A stretch of DNA of 43,126 bases. It comes from Candidatus Buchananbacteria bacterium CG10_big_fil_rev_8_21_14_0_10_42_9. GTDB lineage: Bacteria > Patescibacteriota > Patescibacteriia > Buchananbacterales > 21-14-0-10-42-9. Where the stretch lies: contig PEZZ01000034.1 of assembly GCA_002773845.1 (NCBI GenBank), positions 1 through 43,126 on the forward strand, in the 5' to 3' direction. Under the pieces are notes generated by a model. The model ran no database searches. It saw nothing but the letters and a program-made list of their open reading frames with translations, and was not told the origin of the DNA. Of the stretch, positions 21,425 through 28,192 are shown piece after piece. How positions within the stretch are numbered: the stretch's first letter is position 1; each line of letters opens with the position of its first letter. Both the position numbers and the translations under genes were made by a program.

Positions 21425-21459
21425 AAAATAATCGTCAGCAAAAAAAGAGATTTTTAATT
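21425..21459 (+). repeat. Direct repeat, right copy (displaced gene end)
   Basis: Matches 19583-19617 at 33 of 35 positions and still reads K-I-I-V-S-K-K-R-D-F-stop, but is attached to no gene. It marks the right edge of the 1.84-kb insertion. Confidence 0.95.
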
Positions 21460-21477
21460 AATGATAAAAAATAAAAG

Positions 21478-21500
21478 ACCCTCAGCCGGGGGTTTTTATT
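21478..21500 (+). terminator. Bidirectional terminator, probably the original end of the lipid-kinase-like operon
   Basis: ACCCTC (21478-21483) pairs with GGGGGT (21488-21493), then TTTTATTTC; on the minus strand the tail is CTTTTATTTTTT. It now also ends the minus-strand SET-domain gene. Confidence 0.75.
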
Positions 21501-21562
21501 TCTATAAGGCCAAATCTGACAATCTAAACCGAAGCTTTAGCGGAAAAAGCTTTAAAATTAGT

Positions 21563-22075
21563 TTAGCTTATTCTATCCCTTAAGTAAGGGGAATAATACT
21601 CCTTGTATCTATTTTGAACTTCCTTGTTCTTCCAATCCTGAGAAGAAATTACTTTTCTGCAAAACGAGGAACCACAATTACAGTTAAAATTCTCCTCCGC
21701 CGTTTCACAAAAAGCATAATCAAAAACAAGTTCTTCTTTGGGCTCTATGTCTCTTATTGCCACAAGGGTGATGGAGTTTGAAAAACCAACATTTGGTTCA
21801 CAGGAGTGATTAAAAACTCCAAAGCGCTCAAGCTCTTCGCGAGTTGTTGGAACTATAAAAAAATCCTCATCAATTTGTATACCTACCTGAGTCATGATCG
21901 ATCTATACTCCTCAATTTCATCTCTATGAACAATAACACCGCCCAGCACACCCACGACCTCTCCTTTTAAAATTTTATCCTTAGCGAAAACCCCAACTCC
22001 CTGTATAGGGGAAGGACGTGCCTCTGATTGCGGATTCAGCCATCTATGTGCCCACTTTTTGTGTAAATCGTGCAT
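21563..22075 (-). CDS. SET-domain lysine methyltransferase-like protein
   Basis: SET enzymes transfer methyl groups from SAM to lysines. The 170-residue protein has the core motifs: GVGVFAKDKILKGEVV near the N-terminus (about 26-41), FGVFNHSCEPNVGFS (about 86-100; the NHSCxPN signature), AIRDIEPKEELVFDYAF (about 106-122; the ELxFDY motif), and a post-SET cysteine cluster NCNCGSSFCRK (about 130-140) that can bind zinc with the signature Cys. All catalytic motifs look intact. It is free-standing on the minus strand between the PRC-barrel gene and the terminator at 21478. SET proteins in bacteria are often thought to be acquired from eukaryotes; its substrate is unknown. Confidence 0.9.
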   Translation of the reverse strand: MHDLHKKWAHRWLNPQSEARPSPIQGVGVFAKDKILKGEVVGVLGGVIVHRDEIEEYRSIMTQVGIQIDEDFFIVPTTREELERFGVFNHSCEPNVGFSNSITLVAIRDIEPKEELVFDYAFCETAEENFNCNCGSSFCRKVISSQDWKNKEVQNRYKEYYSPYLRDRIS

Positions 22076-22120
22076 ATTTATGCCGGAATTTTGTATAGCT
22101 CTATGATGTATAAAAACTCT

Positions 22121-22387
22121 TTACCCTGTTGGCGCTAGCTTTGGGTTACTTTGAGTGACTTTTGAGGTTGTGTCTTCAACCACCATTTTTTCTTTAGATA
22201 TTGAAATCACTTGCGACCGGTCAATCACAAGCTGATCTTTCCACAAATTTTTAATCAGCCCGGCTTTGACGTAATATTTTACAACTTCTTGCGTAGCCGG
22301 ATCAATTTCAAAATGGTTGATATGCCCCAAGCTCTCACCGCTTTGGGTTTCCACTGGCAAATTCACTAAGTCCTGGTTTTCTAACAT
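22121..22387 (-). CDS. PRC-barrel domain protein
   Basis: The 88-residue protein matches the PRC-barrel fold: an LVNLPVETQSGESLGHINHFEIDP strand pair (about 5-28), then VVKYYVKAG...DQLVIDRSQVISI and KMVVEDT. The ATG at 22387 is chosen because it follows the yidC stop with a 1-base gap; an in-frame start 39 bases upstream would overlap yidC. PRC-barrels occur in RimM, photosynthetic reaction-centre proteins and many small proteins of unknown role. It is the last gene of the rpmH-rnpA-yidD-yidC run, in the place often taken by jag/khpB. Confidence 0.8.
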   Translation of the reverse strand: MLENQDLVNLPVETQSGESLGHINHFEIDPATQEVVKYYVKAGLIKNLWKDQLVIDRSQVISISKEKMVVEDTTSKVTQSNPKLAPTG

Positions 22388-22388
22388 A

Positions 22389-23165
22389 TTATTCTTCTTT
22401 CCCTTCACTCTTTTCCACCATCTCAACTACCTCGCCCTCAACGACTGCTGGTTTTTCAGCTGGATGGGTTTTAAAAGTGTAATGTTGTTGCGCAATCATT
22501 AGCAAGGTGGTTACAAACCAATATAAAATTAAACCAGCCGGCAAACTAATTCCGATAATGACCGTAATTGCCGGCATCATATAAGTCATCTGTTTATTCA
22601 TCGCCGCCATCGTTCGCTCGTCCCCGGCGCCAGGGATATTAGGTTGGCGCTTACCAACCATCATTTTAGTTTGGAAAAACTGAGCCGCGCCAGTAATTAA
22701 GGCTAAAATAATATTTGGCTTAGACAAATCAAAAAATCCTAAAGTCACTGGGCTTATTGTGCCTGGATTTTCAATAAACGGATAAAGCAAATCAAAGCTA
22801 CCGTTAGTCAAACCGCTAATAAACACACGGTAAACCGCAATAAAAAAAGGCAGTTGAATTAGAAGCGGCAAGCACGAGGATAGCGGGTTTACTTTTTCGG
22901 TCCGGTATAATTTCATCAGCTCTTGAGCCATCTCTTCTTTTTTATTGCCGTATTTTTTACGCAGCGCCTCAACTTTTGGCTGGAGTTGCTGTAACGTGCG
23001 TTGCGACCGGATAGATTTTAATGAAAATGGAAATAGAACCCCCTTAATGATGATGGTTAGTAAAATAATGGCAATTCCGATGTCGTTGCCCGGAATAACA
23101 TTTACTAACCATACCAGGAGGTTAAATATGGGTTGATAAAAAAATGTTTGGTAAATTTGAAACAT
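22389..23165 (-). CDS. yidC: Membrane protein insertase YidC
   Basis: YidC inserts and folds inner-membrane proteins with or without Sec. The 258-residue protein is the short form, without the large periplasmic domain of E. coli YidC. It has a first membrane segment (about 5-22), a second with IGIAIILLTIIIKGVLFPF, whose positively charged groove residue follows as in the family, the cytosolic coiled hairpin with QPKVEALRKKYGNKKEEMAQELMKLYR (about 60-88), LPLLIQLPFFIAVYRVF, and two further C-terminal segments (about 145-165 and 205-235). The tail is acidic. It starts 1 base after the yidD stop, so the genes are cotranscribed. Confidence 0.95.
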   Translation of the reverse strand: MFQIYQTFFYQPIFNLLVWLVNVIPGNDIGIAIILLTIIIKGVLFPFSLKSIRSQRTLQQLQPKVEALRKKYGNKKEEMAQELMKLYRTEKVNPLSSCLPLLIQLPFFIAVYRVFISGLTNGSFDLLYPFIENPGTISPVTLGFFDLSKPNIILALITGAAQFFQTKMMVGKRQPNIPGAGDERTMAAMNKQMTYMMPAITVIIGISLPAGLILYWFVTTLLMIAQQHYTFKTHPAEKPAVVEGEVVEMVEKSEGKEE

Positions 23166-23166
23166 G

Positions 23167-23421
23167 TTATTTTACTGGATCATTCCCGCCGTGTGACCAT
23201 GGGTTGCATCTTAAAATCCGCCACAAACCCATTTTAGACCCCCTTAAAACTCCATGGCGAGCAATCGCTTGATAAGTGTACTCCGAACAACTGGGGTAAT
23301 AACGGCAAAACCCGTCCGGATACAAGCCGCGAAGCCAGCCATGGTCAAAAGATAATGTTTTTTGATAAAGGCGAATTGCCCTTAACGCGATAAATTGAGA
23401 AGTAAATTTAAAAGTAATCAT
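23167..23421 (-). CDS. yidD: Membrane protein insertion efficiency factor YidD
   Basis: The 84-residue protein carries the family signature: [14 protein letters not shown], then the cysteine motif [15 protein letters not shown] (Cys pair), and [19 protein letters not shown] near the end. YidD assists YidC-dependent insertion and sits at the membrane by an amphipathic N-terminal helix. The gene starts 4 bases before the rnpA stop (ATGA-type overlap) and lies directly before yidC, which is the standard order. Confidence 0.95.
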   Translation of the reverse strand: MITFKFTSQFIALRAIRLYQKTLSFDHGWLRGLYPDGFCRYYPSCSEYTYQAIARHGVLRGSKMGLWRILRCNPWSHGGNDPVK

Positions 23422-23759
23422 TTAACTAACTTGGCGCGAGCAAATAAATATTCTAACTCTTCGCTTAAAGCTTGATAAGGCTCGCTTACCGCGCTCGGCC
23501 TGGCTACCACCACCACATCAAAGCCTGTTTTTACTTGTGTTAGATGCTTATAAATAATTACCCGCAACTGCCGCTTTAATTTATTTCTAGCAACCGCCTT
23601 TTTAGCCACTTTGCTTGATACAACCACACCAAAACGGCTTGCCGCCAGGCTGTTTTTCAATACTTTTATGGCTAAATGCTTGCCCCTCGCCCCGTGGCCA
23701 CGAGCAAAAACTTTTTTAAAGTCTCTATCCGCCGTTAACCGAAGATCCTTTTCCAACAT
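23418..23759 (-). CDS. rnpA: Ribonuclease P protein component
   Basis: RnpA binds the catalytic RNase P RNA and helps recognise pre-tRNA 5' leaders. The 113-residue basic protein has the family motifs: [22 protein letters not shown] near the start and [28 protein letters not shown], the RNR-like motif (RNKLKRQLR). It starts 4 bases after the rpmH stop and overlaps yidD. Confidence 0.95.
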   Translation of the reverse strand: MLEKDLRLTADRDFKKVFARGHGARGKHLAIKVLKNSLAASRFGVVVSSKVAKKAVARNKLKRQLRVIIYKHLTQVKTGFDVVVVARPSAVSEPYQALSEELEYLFARAKLVK

Positions 23760-23763
23760 GAAC

Positions 23764-23901
23764 CTAAGCGCTTAGCTTGGACCGGCGCTTAGTGCGTCTT
23801 CTTTTTAATACGCGCTTACCGCCCGGGCTGCTCATGCGGCTTTTAAATCCATGTTTACGCTTGCGTCTTCTGGTTTTTGGTTGGTATGTTCGTTTAGGCA
23901 T
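23764..23901 (-). CDS. rpmH: Ribosomal protein bL34
   Basis: The 45-residue Arg/Lys-rich protein begins [20 protein letters not shown] and contains the [14 protein letters not shown] segment that identifies bL34. It is one residue or so longer than usual. First gene of the minus-strand rpmH-rnpA-yidD-yidC-PRC operon, divergent from dnaA across the origin region. Confidence 0.95.
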   Translation of the reverse strand: MPKRTYQPKTRRRKRKHGFKSRMSSPGGKRVLKRRRTKRRSKLSA

Positions 23902-23924
23902 AATCAAATGATCAAGTGCGGTCA

Positions 23925-23953
23925 ATTGTACTAAAATTAAGCGTTAACGTCAA
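23925..23953 (-). promoter_or_regulatory. Promoter of the rpmH operon
   Basis: TTGACG (23953-23948) and TACAAT (23930-23925) are 17 bases apart on the minus strand. The predicted start is near 23918, 17 bases before the rpmH ATG. Confidence 0.85.
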
Positions 23954-23994
23954 TCCAAAACATTTTTGCCACTACCTATATTTATTTTAAATTG

Positions 23995-24014
23995 GTATTC
24001 ACAATTTATCAACA
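23995..24014 (+). promoter_or_regulatory. DnaA-box-like sites upstream of dnaA
   Basis: GTATTCACA (23995-24003) and TTATCAACA (24006-24014) each differ by one base from TTATNCACA. They could support autoregulation of dnaA or be part of the origin. Confidence 0.45.
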
Positions 24015-24067
24015 CTTTGATAACATTACAAGTCGCTGGGGATATGTTGCAAAACGTATGCACATGC

Positions 24068-24073
24068 TATACT
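24068..24073 (+). promoter_or_regulatory. Probable dnaA promoter (extended -10)
   Basis: TGC-TATACT with a TTGCAA 15 bases upstream (24047-24052) is the best promoter before dnaA. The predicted start is near 24080, about 48 bases before the ATG. Confidence 0.5.
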
Positions 24074-24127
24074 GTGTAATCATCTAACACCCCCTAAATA
24101 TTTTGCTAAGTCTAGCCTATATTAACT

Positions 24128-25510
24128 ATGACCATGAATAAAAAACAACTCTGGCAAGCCACCCTGGGCGAGCTGGAGCTAGTGCTCAGTAAGGCTAATT
24201 TTATCACCTGGTTTAAAAATACATTTATCACCGCTTACGACGGCGGCCGGCTTACTGTCGCAGTGCCCAATACCTTTACTAAAGCATGGCTTGAGAAAAA
24301 ATATCACATGGTTATTATCAGGGCGCTTCAAAAAATCACTAACAATGAGGTACGAGAAGTGGTTTATAAAGTTGAAACCCAAAAACCAGAATTCAGCGAA
24401 AACACCATGCCTCGACAAGACGGCGACGCAGGGGTGGCGACGGTTGAAGCTTCCTCTGCCACCGCTACTGACACCGCCACCGTTATTGAACAGGACGGAT
24501 TAAATCCTCGGTTTAACTTTTCTGCCTTTGTGGTTGGTAAATCCAATGAACTGGCTTGCGCCGCTTGCCAATCAATTGCTGAACGCCCGGGCGGTTCTTA
24601 TAATCCCTTATTCTTATACGGCGGCGTGGGGCTTGGTAAAACTCACTTAATGCAAGCTATCGGCAACGCTTTAAAAACGCAAAGTCCCAAGCGAAAAATC
24701 TTATACGTCACTTGCGAAAAATTTACCAATGATTTTATTCAATCAGTTAAAACTAACCCCAACAAATTTAAAGACTTATACCGCTCTGTGGATGTGCTTT
24801 TAATTGATGACATCCAATTCTTAGCCGGCAAAGACGGCACCCAAGAAGCCTTCTTTTACACTTTTAATGAACTCCACCAAAACAACAAACAAATTGTAAT
24901 GTCGTCAGACCGCCCCCCCAAAGCCATACCCGGACTAGAAAATAGGCTAGTTTCACGCTTTGAGATGGGCATGATGGCTGATGTCAACATCCCCGACCTT
25001 GAAACTCGTATCGCGATTTTAGAAACCAAATGCCAAGAAAGAAATTTTAATTTGTCTAACGAGGTAATCAACTTTTTAGCCTCTAACATTCAAAATAATA
25101 TTCGCGAACTAGAAGGTGCGTTAAACAAACTAATGGCCCACCAACAGCTATATAAGAAAAAAATAGATAAAGAAAGCGCAAAAACTATTTTAGCTAGCCT
25201 TACCGCCGCTCCAGCCAAAAAAACTGTCACGCCCAAGCAAATTATTAATACGGTATCTGATTTTTACGACATTGAAATAGATGATTTATTGGGTGATTGC
25301 CGCAAAAAAAACTTAGCCGTCCCACGCCAAATTGTCATGTTTTTAATGCGCGAAGAAATTAACACCTCCTACCCGTCGATCGGACAATTTGTTGGCAATC
25401 GTGACCACACCACCGCCATGCACGCTTATTCCAAAATATCCAAAGCGGTTAATGAGGATGAAAAAATAAAACAAGACATCACTTTTATCCGCGAACGTCT
25501 TTATAGTTAA
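24128..25510 (+). CDS. dnaA: Chromosomal replication initiator DnaA
   Basis: DnaA binds origin boxes and melts DNA to start replication. Of 460 residues, domain I is at about 1-80, a flexible Ala/Thr-rich domain II follows (about 90-125), the AAA+ ATPase domain III has Walker A GGVGLGKTH (near 164) and Walker B LLIDDIQFLAG (near 220), and the C-terminal DNA-binding domain IV carries VGNRDHTTAMHAYSKI, the DnaA signature. No SD precedes it; ATG 24128 is the first start, with a second ATG two codons later. It is upstream of dnaN, with the presumed origin between them. Confidence 0.97.
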   Translation: MTMNKKQLWQATLGELELVLSKANFITWFKNTFITAYDGGRLTVAVPNTFTKAWLEKKYHMVIIRALQKITNNEVREVVYKVETQKPEFSENTMPRQDGDAGVATVEASSATATDTATVIEQDGLNPRFNFSAFVVGKSNELACAACQSIAERPGGSYNPLFLYGGVGLGKTHLMQAIGNALKTQSPKRKILYVTCEKFTNDFIQSVKTNPNKFKDLYRSVDVLLIDDIQFLAGKDGTQEAFFYTFNELHQNNKQIVMSSDRPPKAIPGLENRLVSRFEMGMMADVNIPDLETRIAILETKCQERNFNLSNEVINFLASNIQNNIRELEGALNKLMAHQQLYKKKIDKESAKTILASLTAAPAKKTVTPKQIINTVSDFYDIEIDDLLGDCRKKNLAVPRQIVMFLMREEINTSYPSIGQFVGNRDHTTAMHAYSKISKAVNEDEKIKQDITFIRERLYS

Positions 25511-25793
25511 AAAACTTTTGGATATAATGTGGATGGCTTAGGTATAAACCTTTAACAAACTACACACACATTATTAAAAACAAAAAAAGTACTCAACAGC
25601 TCATCAACACCAAAATAAAACTCTTAAAAATAACCACATTCCACCCGCACTTCTCACACACATGTTTACGCAGTTTGTCCGGAATTAAAAAAGTGGTTTT
25701 TTAAAATTATCCGAAGTATATTTAACAATTTTTAAACTTATCCATATTTCCACAAGTTATATTATTAATATTATTAAATAAATAAACGATAAA
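25511..25793. other. Probable replication origin (oriC) between dnaA and dnaN
   Basis: The spacer holds DnaA-box-like words TTATCCGAA (25707-25715) and TTATCCATA (25738-25746), plus a weaker one at about 25748-25756. These are followed by an A/T-only stretch (about 25757-25785, TTATATTATTAATATTATT-like) suited to unwinding. A TTTATA-N17-TATAAT promoter (25500-25528) could serve dnaN with a long leader. The middle (about 25560-25690) shows no ORF. The location next to dnaA fits a typical bacterial oriC. Confidence 0.6.
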
Positions 25794-26921
25794 ATGAAAT
25801 TAATATGTACCCAAGAAAATTTGCTCTACGGATTATCCATAGCTGGGCATATCGCCGCCAAAAGCGCTAACCTGCCAATCCTAAATAACGTCTTAATCAA
25901 AAGCACTGATAACGGTATTATACTAATGGCTACAAATTTAGAGATTGCGGTGAGTTGCCAGGTGCGCGGTAAGGTAGAGTCTAAGGGCGAAACTACCACC
26001 CAGTCACGCCTATTAACCGACTACATTAGTTTTTTACCCAAGGAAAATATTACCCTGGAGGTGGTTGGGGGGGATACCTTATCGGTCCAATGTAAAAAAA
26101 ATAAAACTAAAATCAAAGGCTTATCAGCAACAGATTTTCCAGTTATCCCTGACGTGGTAAAGGAAAACCCGATAATTGTAGGTATTGATGATCTTCGTCA
26201 AGCTTTGTCAGAAGTGGCGTTTGCTATTACCGTGAATGAAACCAGGCCAGAAATTTCAGGCGTTTTTATGCAGTTTAGTAAAGAAAACATAACCTTAGCC
26301 GCGACTGATAGTTATCGGCTCGCAGAACGCGTTTTAGAAGTTAAAAAAGGGGGTAGTAATAAATCGGTGATTGTGCCGGTACGCACCATACTAGAGTTAC
26401 TTCGCATTTTAGGTAGTGTTAAAAGCGATATCGCAATTGAAGAGGTGGAAGAAGTGAAAATATATCTTAACGACAACCAGATTTTATTTAATGTTGGCGA
26501 AATTGATATCACCTCACGGTTAATTGAAGGGCAGTATCCTGACTATAAACAAATTATCCCAGACAAGGGTAAAACCAAGACAACTGTAAGCCGGGTGGAT
26601 CTAATTAAAGCGGTTAAGGCCGCGAGTTTATTTACCCGCTCTGGTATTTTTGATATCTCTTTAGATTTTTCAGCCAAAGACAACAAAATCACTATCACCT
26701 CGTCTAATAACCAGTTGGGCGAAAACACTACCGATATTAACACAGAAGTAAGCGGAGAGGGTAATTCCACCGTGTTAAATTATCGCTATCTATTAGACGT
26801 GCTGCAGGTAATTGACACTTCTGAGGTTGTGGTGGAGGTAATAGATGGGTCAAGCCCAGTCATAGTAAGGCCAAGCAGCGACGAGCAATACATTTATATC
26901 ATCATGCCGATTAAGCAATAA
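25794..26921 (+). CDS. dnaN: DNA polymerase III beta subunit (sliding clamp)
   Basis: The beta clamp is a ring that holds polymerase on DNA. The 375-residue protein begins MKLICTQENLLYGLSIAGHIAA and shows three repeats of the clamp fold, with the SGVFMQFSKENITLAATDSYRLA block (about 155-178) and the typical C-terminal IYIIMPI(K/R) end. The length is normal (about 370). It has no SD, and an A/T-rich leader. It follows dnaA, the standard order. Confidence 0.97.
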   Translation: MKLICTQENLLYGLSIAGHIAAKSANLPILNNVLIKSTDNGIILMATNLEIAVSCQVRGKVESKGETTTQSRLLTDYISFLPKENITLEVVGGDTLSVQCKKNKTKIKGLSATDFPVIPDVVKENPIIVGIDDLRQALSEVAFAITVNETRPEISGVFMQFSKENITLAATDSYRLAERVLEVKKGGSNKSVIVPVRTILELLRILGSVKSDIAIEEVEEVKIYLNDNQILFNVGEIDITSRLIEGQYPDYKQIIPDKGKTKTTVSRVDLIKAVKAASLFTRSGIFDISLDFSAKDNKITITSSNNQLGENTTDINTEVSGEGNSTVLNYRYLLDVLQVIDTSEVVVEVIDGSSPVIVRPSSDEQYIYIIMPIKQ

Positions 26922-26935
26922 TTGATAAAAAGCAG

Positions 26936-26976
26936 CCTATCGGTCATCTCGAGCGTAGCCGAGAGATCTCTCAAGA
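26936..26976. repeat. Short palindromic repeat after dnaN
   Basis: GGTCATCTCGAGCGTAGCCGAGAGATC forms a hairpin (CTCG/CGAG) beginning with GGTCATC, resembling family A repeats. Confidence 0.4.
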
Positions 26977-27019
26977 GTAATTAAAGTGGTGGTTGGGGGC
27001 GTTAATTGAACCCCCTAAA

Positions 27020-27047
27020 TCCCCCTTAACAGGGGGCTTTACTTTTT
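27020..27047 (+). terminator. Terminator after dnaN
   Basis: CCCCCT (27021-27026) pairs with AGGGGG (27031-27036) around a 4-base loop, then CTTTACTTTTTT. Confidence 0.75.
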
Positions 27048-27066
27048 TGGGTTGTTTTTGTTTAAG

Positions 27067-27095
27067 TTGACAGCGGGGAGTTTTTATTTTATGAT
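27067..27095 (+). promoter_or_regulatory. Promoter of cassette 5
   Basis: TTGACA (27067-27072) and TATGAT (27090-27095) are 17 bases apart. The predicted start is near 27102. A perfect SD (AGAGGAGG, 27113-27120) follows, seven bases before an ATG (27127). Confidence 0.85.
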
Positions 27096-27148
27096 GCGGG
27101 GTCTGCTACCTGAGAGGAGGTACGTTATGGATTAGGTGCAGTTTTGGG

Positions 27149-27439
27149 GTGGTAGCTTTTACCTCTAGTCTGTACGACTTTGGTGGGGTCACAAGTATTA
27201 CACAGTGGCTGGAGCTGGGAGTGTCAGTAGGATTTTTGACTGGCACCTACCTACTCGCGCACCAAAACCCAAGAGGCTTCTTCGGGTTTATGGTCATGAA
27301 CAGTTCTAACGCTGTTCTAATGACCATTCAAGACAAACCCCTGCTGGCAATTCAACAAATCGCGTCGTTGCTGTTCGTGGTTGACGCGTGCTCTCAGTAT
27401 CGGCTTAGGAGGGCCGAGACCGAGGACAACGGCTCTTAG
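27149..27439 (+). CDS. Small membrane protein, cassette 5, start disrupted
   Basis: The ORF of up to 96 residues has two hydrophobic stretches (about 19-38 and 44-82, with FGFMVMNSSNAVLM and IASLLFVVDAC), suggesting three short membrane segments, and a charged C-terminal tail. No family is recognised, though the pattern resembles small PnuC- or PQ-loop-like proteins. The start is odd: the strong SD serves ATG 27127, which reads Met-Asp-stop, while this frame begins upstream without a start and first offers GTG 27149 with no SD. A +1 shift after the second codon would join them (M-D-R-C-S-F-G-V-V-A...). So it is either frameshifted, recoded, or started at GTG by reinitiation. GC-ending codons mark it as another cassette. 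Confidence 0.55.
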   Translation: MVAFTSSLYDFGGVTSITQWLELGVSVGFLTGTYLLAHQNPRGFFGFMVMNSSNAVLMTIQDKPLLAIQQIASLLFVVDACSQYRLRRAETEDNGS

Positions 27440-27477
27440 ACAGTCATTCGTTCAGAGCCACCACAAAGGCAATCTGC

Positions 27478-27548
27478 ATTGTCATCCCGGCCTGTGGGCC
27501 GGAATCCAGAATTTAAAACTAGATCCCCGCCTTCGCGGGGATGACGTA
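27478..27548. repeat. Dispersed palindromic repeat (REP-like, family A)
   Basis: GTCATCCCGGCC...GGCCGGAATCCAG is followed by GATCCCCGCCTTCGCGGGGATGAC. It has the same GTCATCC/GGAATC arms as the copies near 8680, 9920 and 13360. It fills the cassette 5 to HAD spacer. Confidence 0.8.
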
Positions 27549-27572
27549 TCCGCAGGTTGTTTTTGTTTTAGG

Positions 27573-28187
27573 TTAAATTTTTATACCCCAGGCTTGAAGT
27601 CGAGTGACCAAAAGATTAATATCATTTTTCTCATGGTCATGCCAAAAAGTCTTAAAGCCCATTTGCCTTGGAATAGTGAGATTTTTTTCGTGGTTATCTA
27701 TAAACACGCTATCTTTTGCTTTAACGCCTGCTAGCTCAAGAGCTTTTTCAAATAAGTCCTGGTCTGTCTTAAGCGCACCTTGCTCGGCCGACAAGCAAAT
27801 AACTTTAAATAGTCTTGATAAGCCCCATTTTGTTTTGAGTAAATTGAAGCGCGCCAAGTTGTTGTCAGTAATAATTCCAAGCCGGTAGGTTTGGCCTAGC
27901 CTTTTACACAAGCCAAGCATTTTTTCGTTTTTAGGCGCGTTGGCCAAGGCTTGAGGTAAAATATTAATATCAATATTTTCGCCCACACAGTCGCAAAAGT
28001 CTGGCCACATTTCTTGATGGCTAATTTCACCGCGACTCAAATTTGGCGTATGCTTTAAATAGCAATCAATAATGGATTGAAGTTTTGTTTTGGGGATTGT
28101 CTTTTGAATATTTTTACATGTTGTGTACCAGCCGTTTTTATCCGTGGTCAAAACACCATCAAAGTCAAAAAAGATGGTTGATATCAT
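27573..28187 (-). CDS. HAD-superfamily hydrolase (phosphatase-like)
   Basis: The 204-residue HAD hydrolase has motif I DFDGVLT (8-14), a helical cap (about 20-85), motif II in RLGIITDNN (the Thr-Asp-Asn), motif III Lys in the GALKTDQDLF stretch, and motif IV as VFIDNHEKNL. It resembles beta-phosphoglucomutase-like or sugar-phosphatase HADs in having a small cap. The substrate is unknown; a phosphosugar would suit its place at the end of the glycogen and cell-wall operon, 5 bases after the PBP gene. Confidence 0.85.
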   Translation of the reverse strand: MISTIFFDFDGVLTTDKNGWYTTCKNIQKTIPKTKLQSIIDCYLKHTPNLSRGEISHQEMWPDFCDCVGENIDINILPQALANAPKNEKMLGLCKRLGQTYRLGIITDNNLARFNLLKTKWGLSRLFKVICLSAEQGALKTDQDLFEKALELAGVKAKDSVFIDNHEKNLTIPRQMGFKTFWHDHEKNDINLLVTRLQAWGIKI

Positions 28188-28192
28188 AAGTA

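Larger units (their letters stand above)
19583..21459. mobile_element. 1.84-kb insertion bounded by a duplicated gene end
   Basis: The segment between the two 35-bp repeats contains a TrmB-like regulator (minus strand) and a GC-rich three-ORF cassette (plus strand) with its own terminator. Directly after the right repeat lies a terminator hairpin (21478-21493) suited to the end of the lipid-kinase-like gene, now displaced by 1.84 kb. This is the arrangement left by an element that integrates at a gene 3' end and brings a replacement end, as many genomic islands do at tRNA genes. No integrase or transposase is encoded inside, so movement would need an enzyme supplied in trans. A simple tandem duplication with partial loss cannot be excluded. 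Confidence 0.65.

Noticed and set aside
27381-27734. 117-codon ORF across the end of cassette 5 and the repeat
   Set aside because: It runs through a palindromic repeat and antisense into the HAD gene; no start signals.
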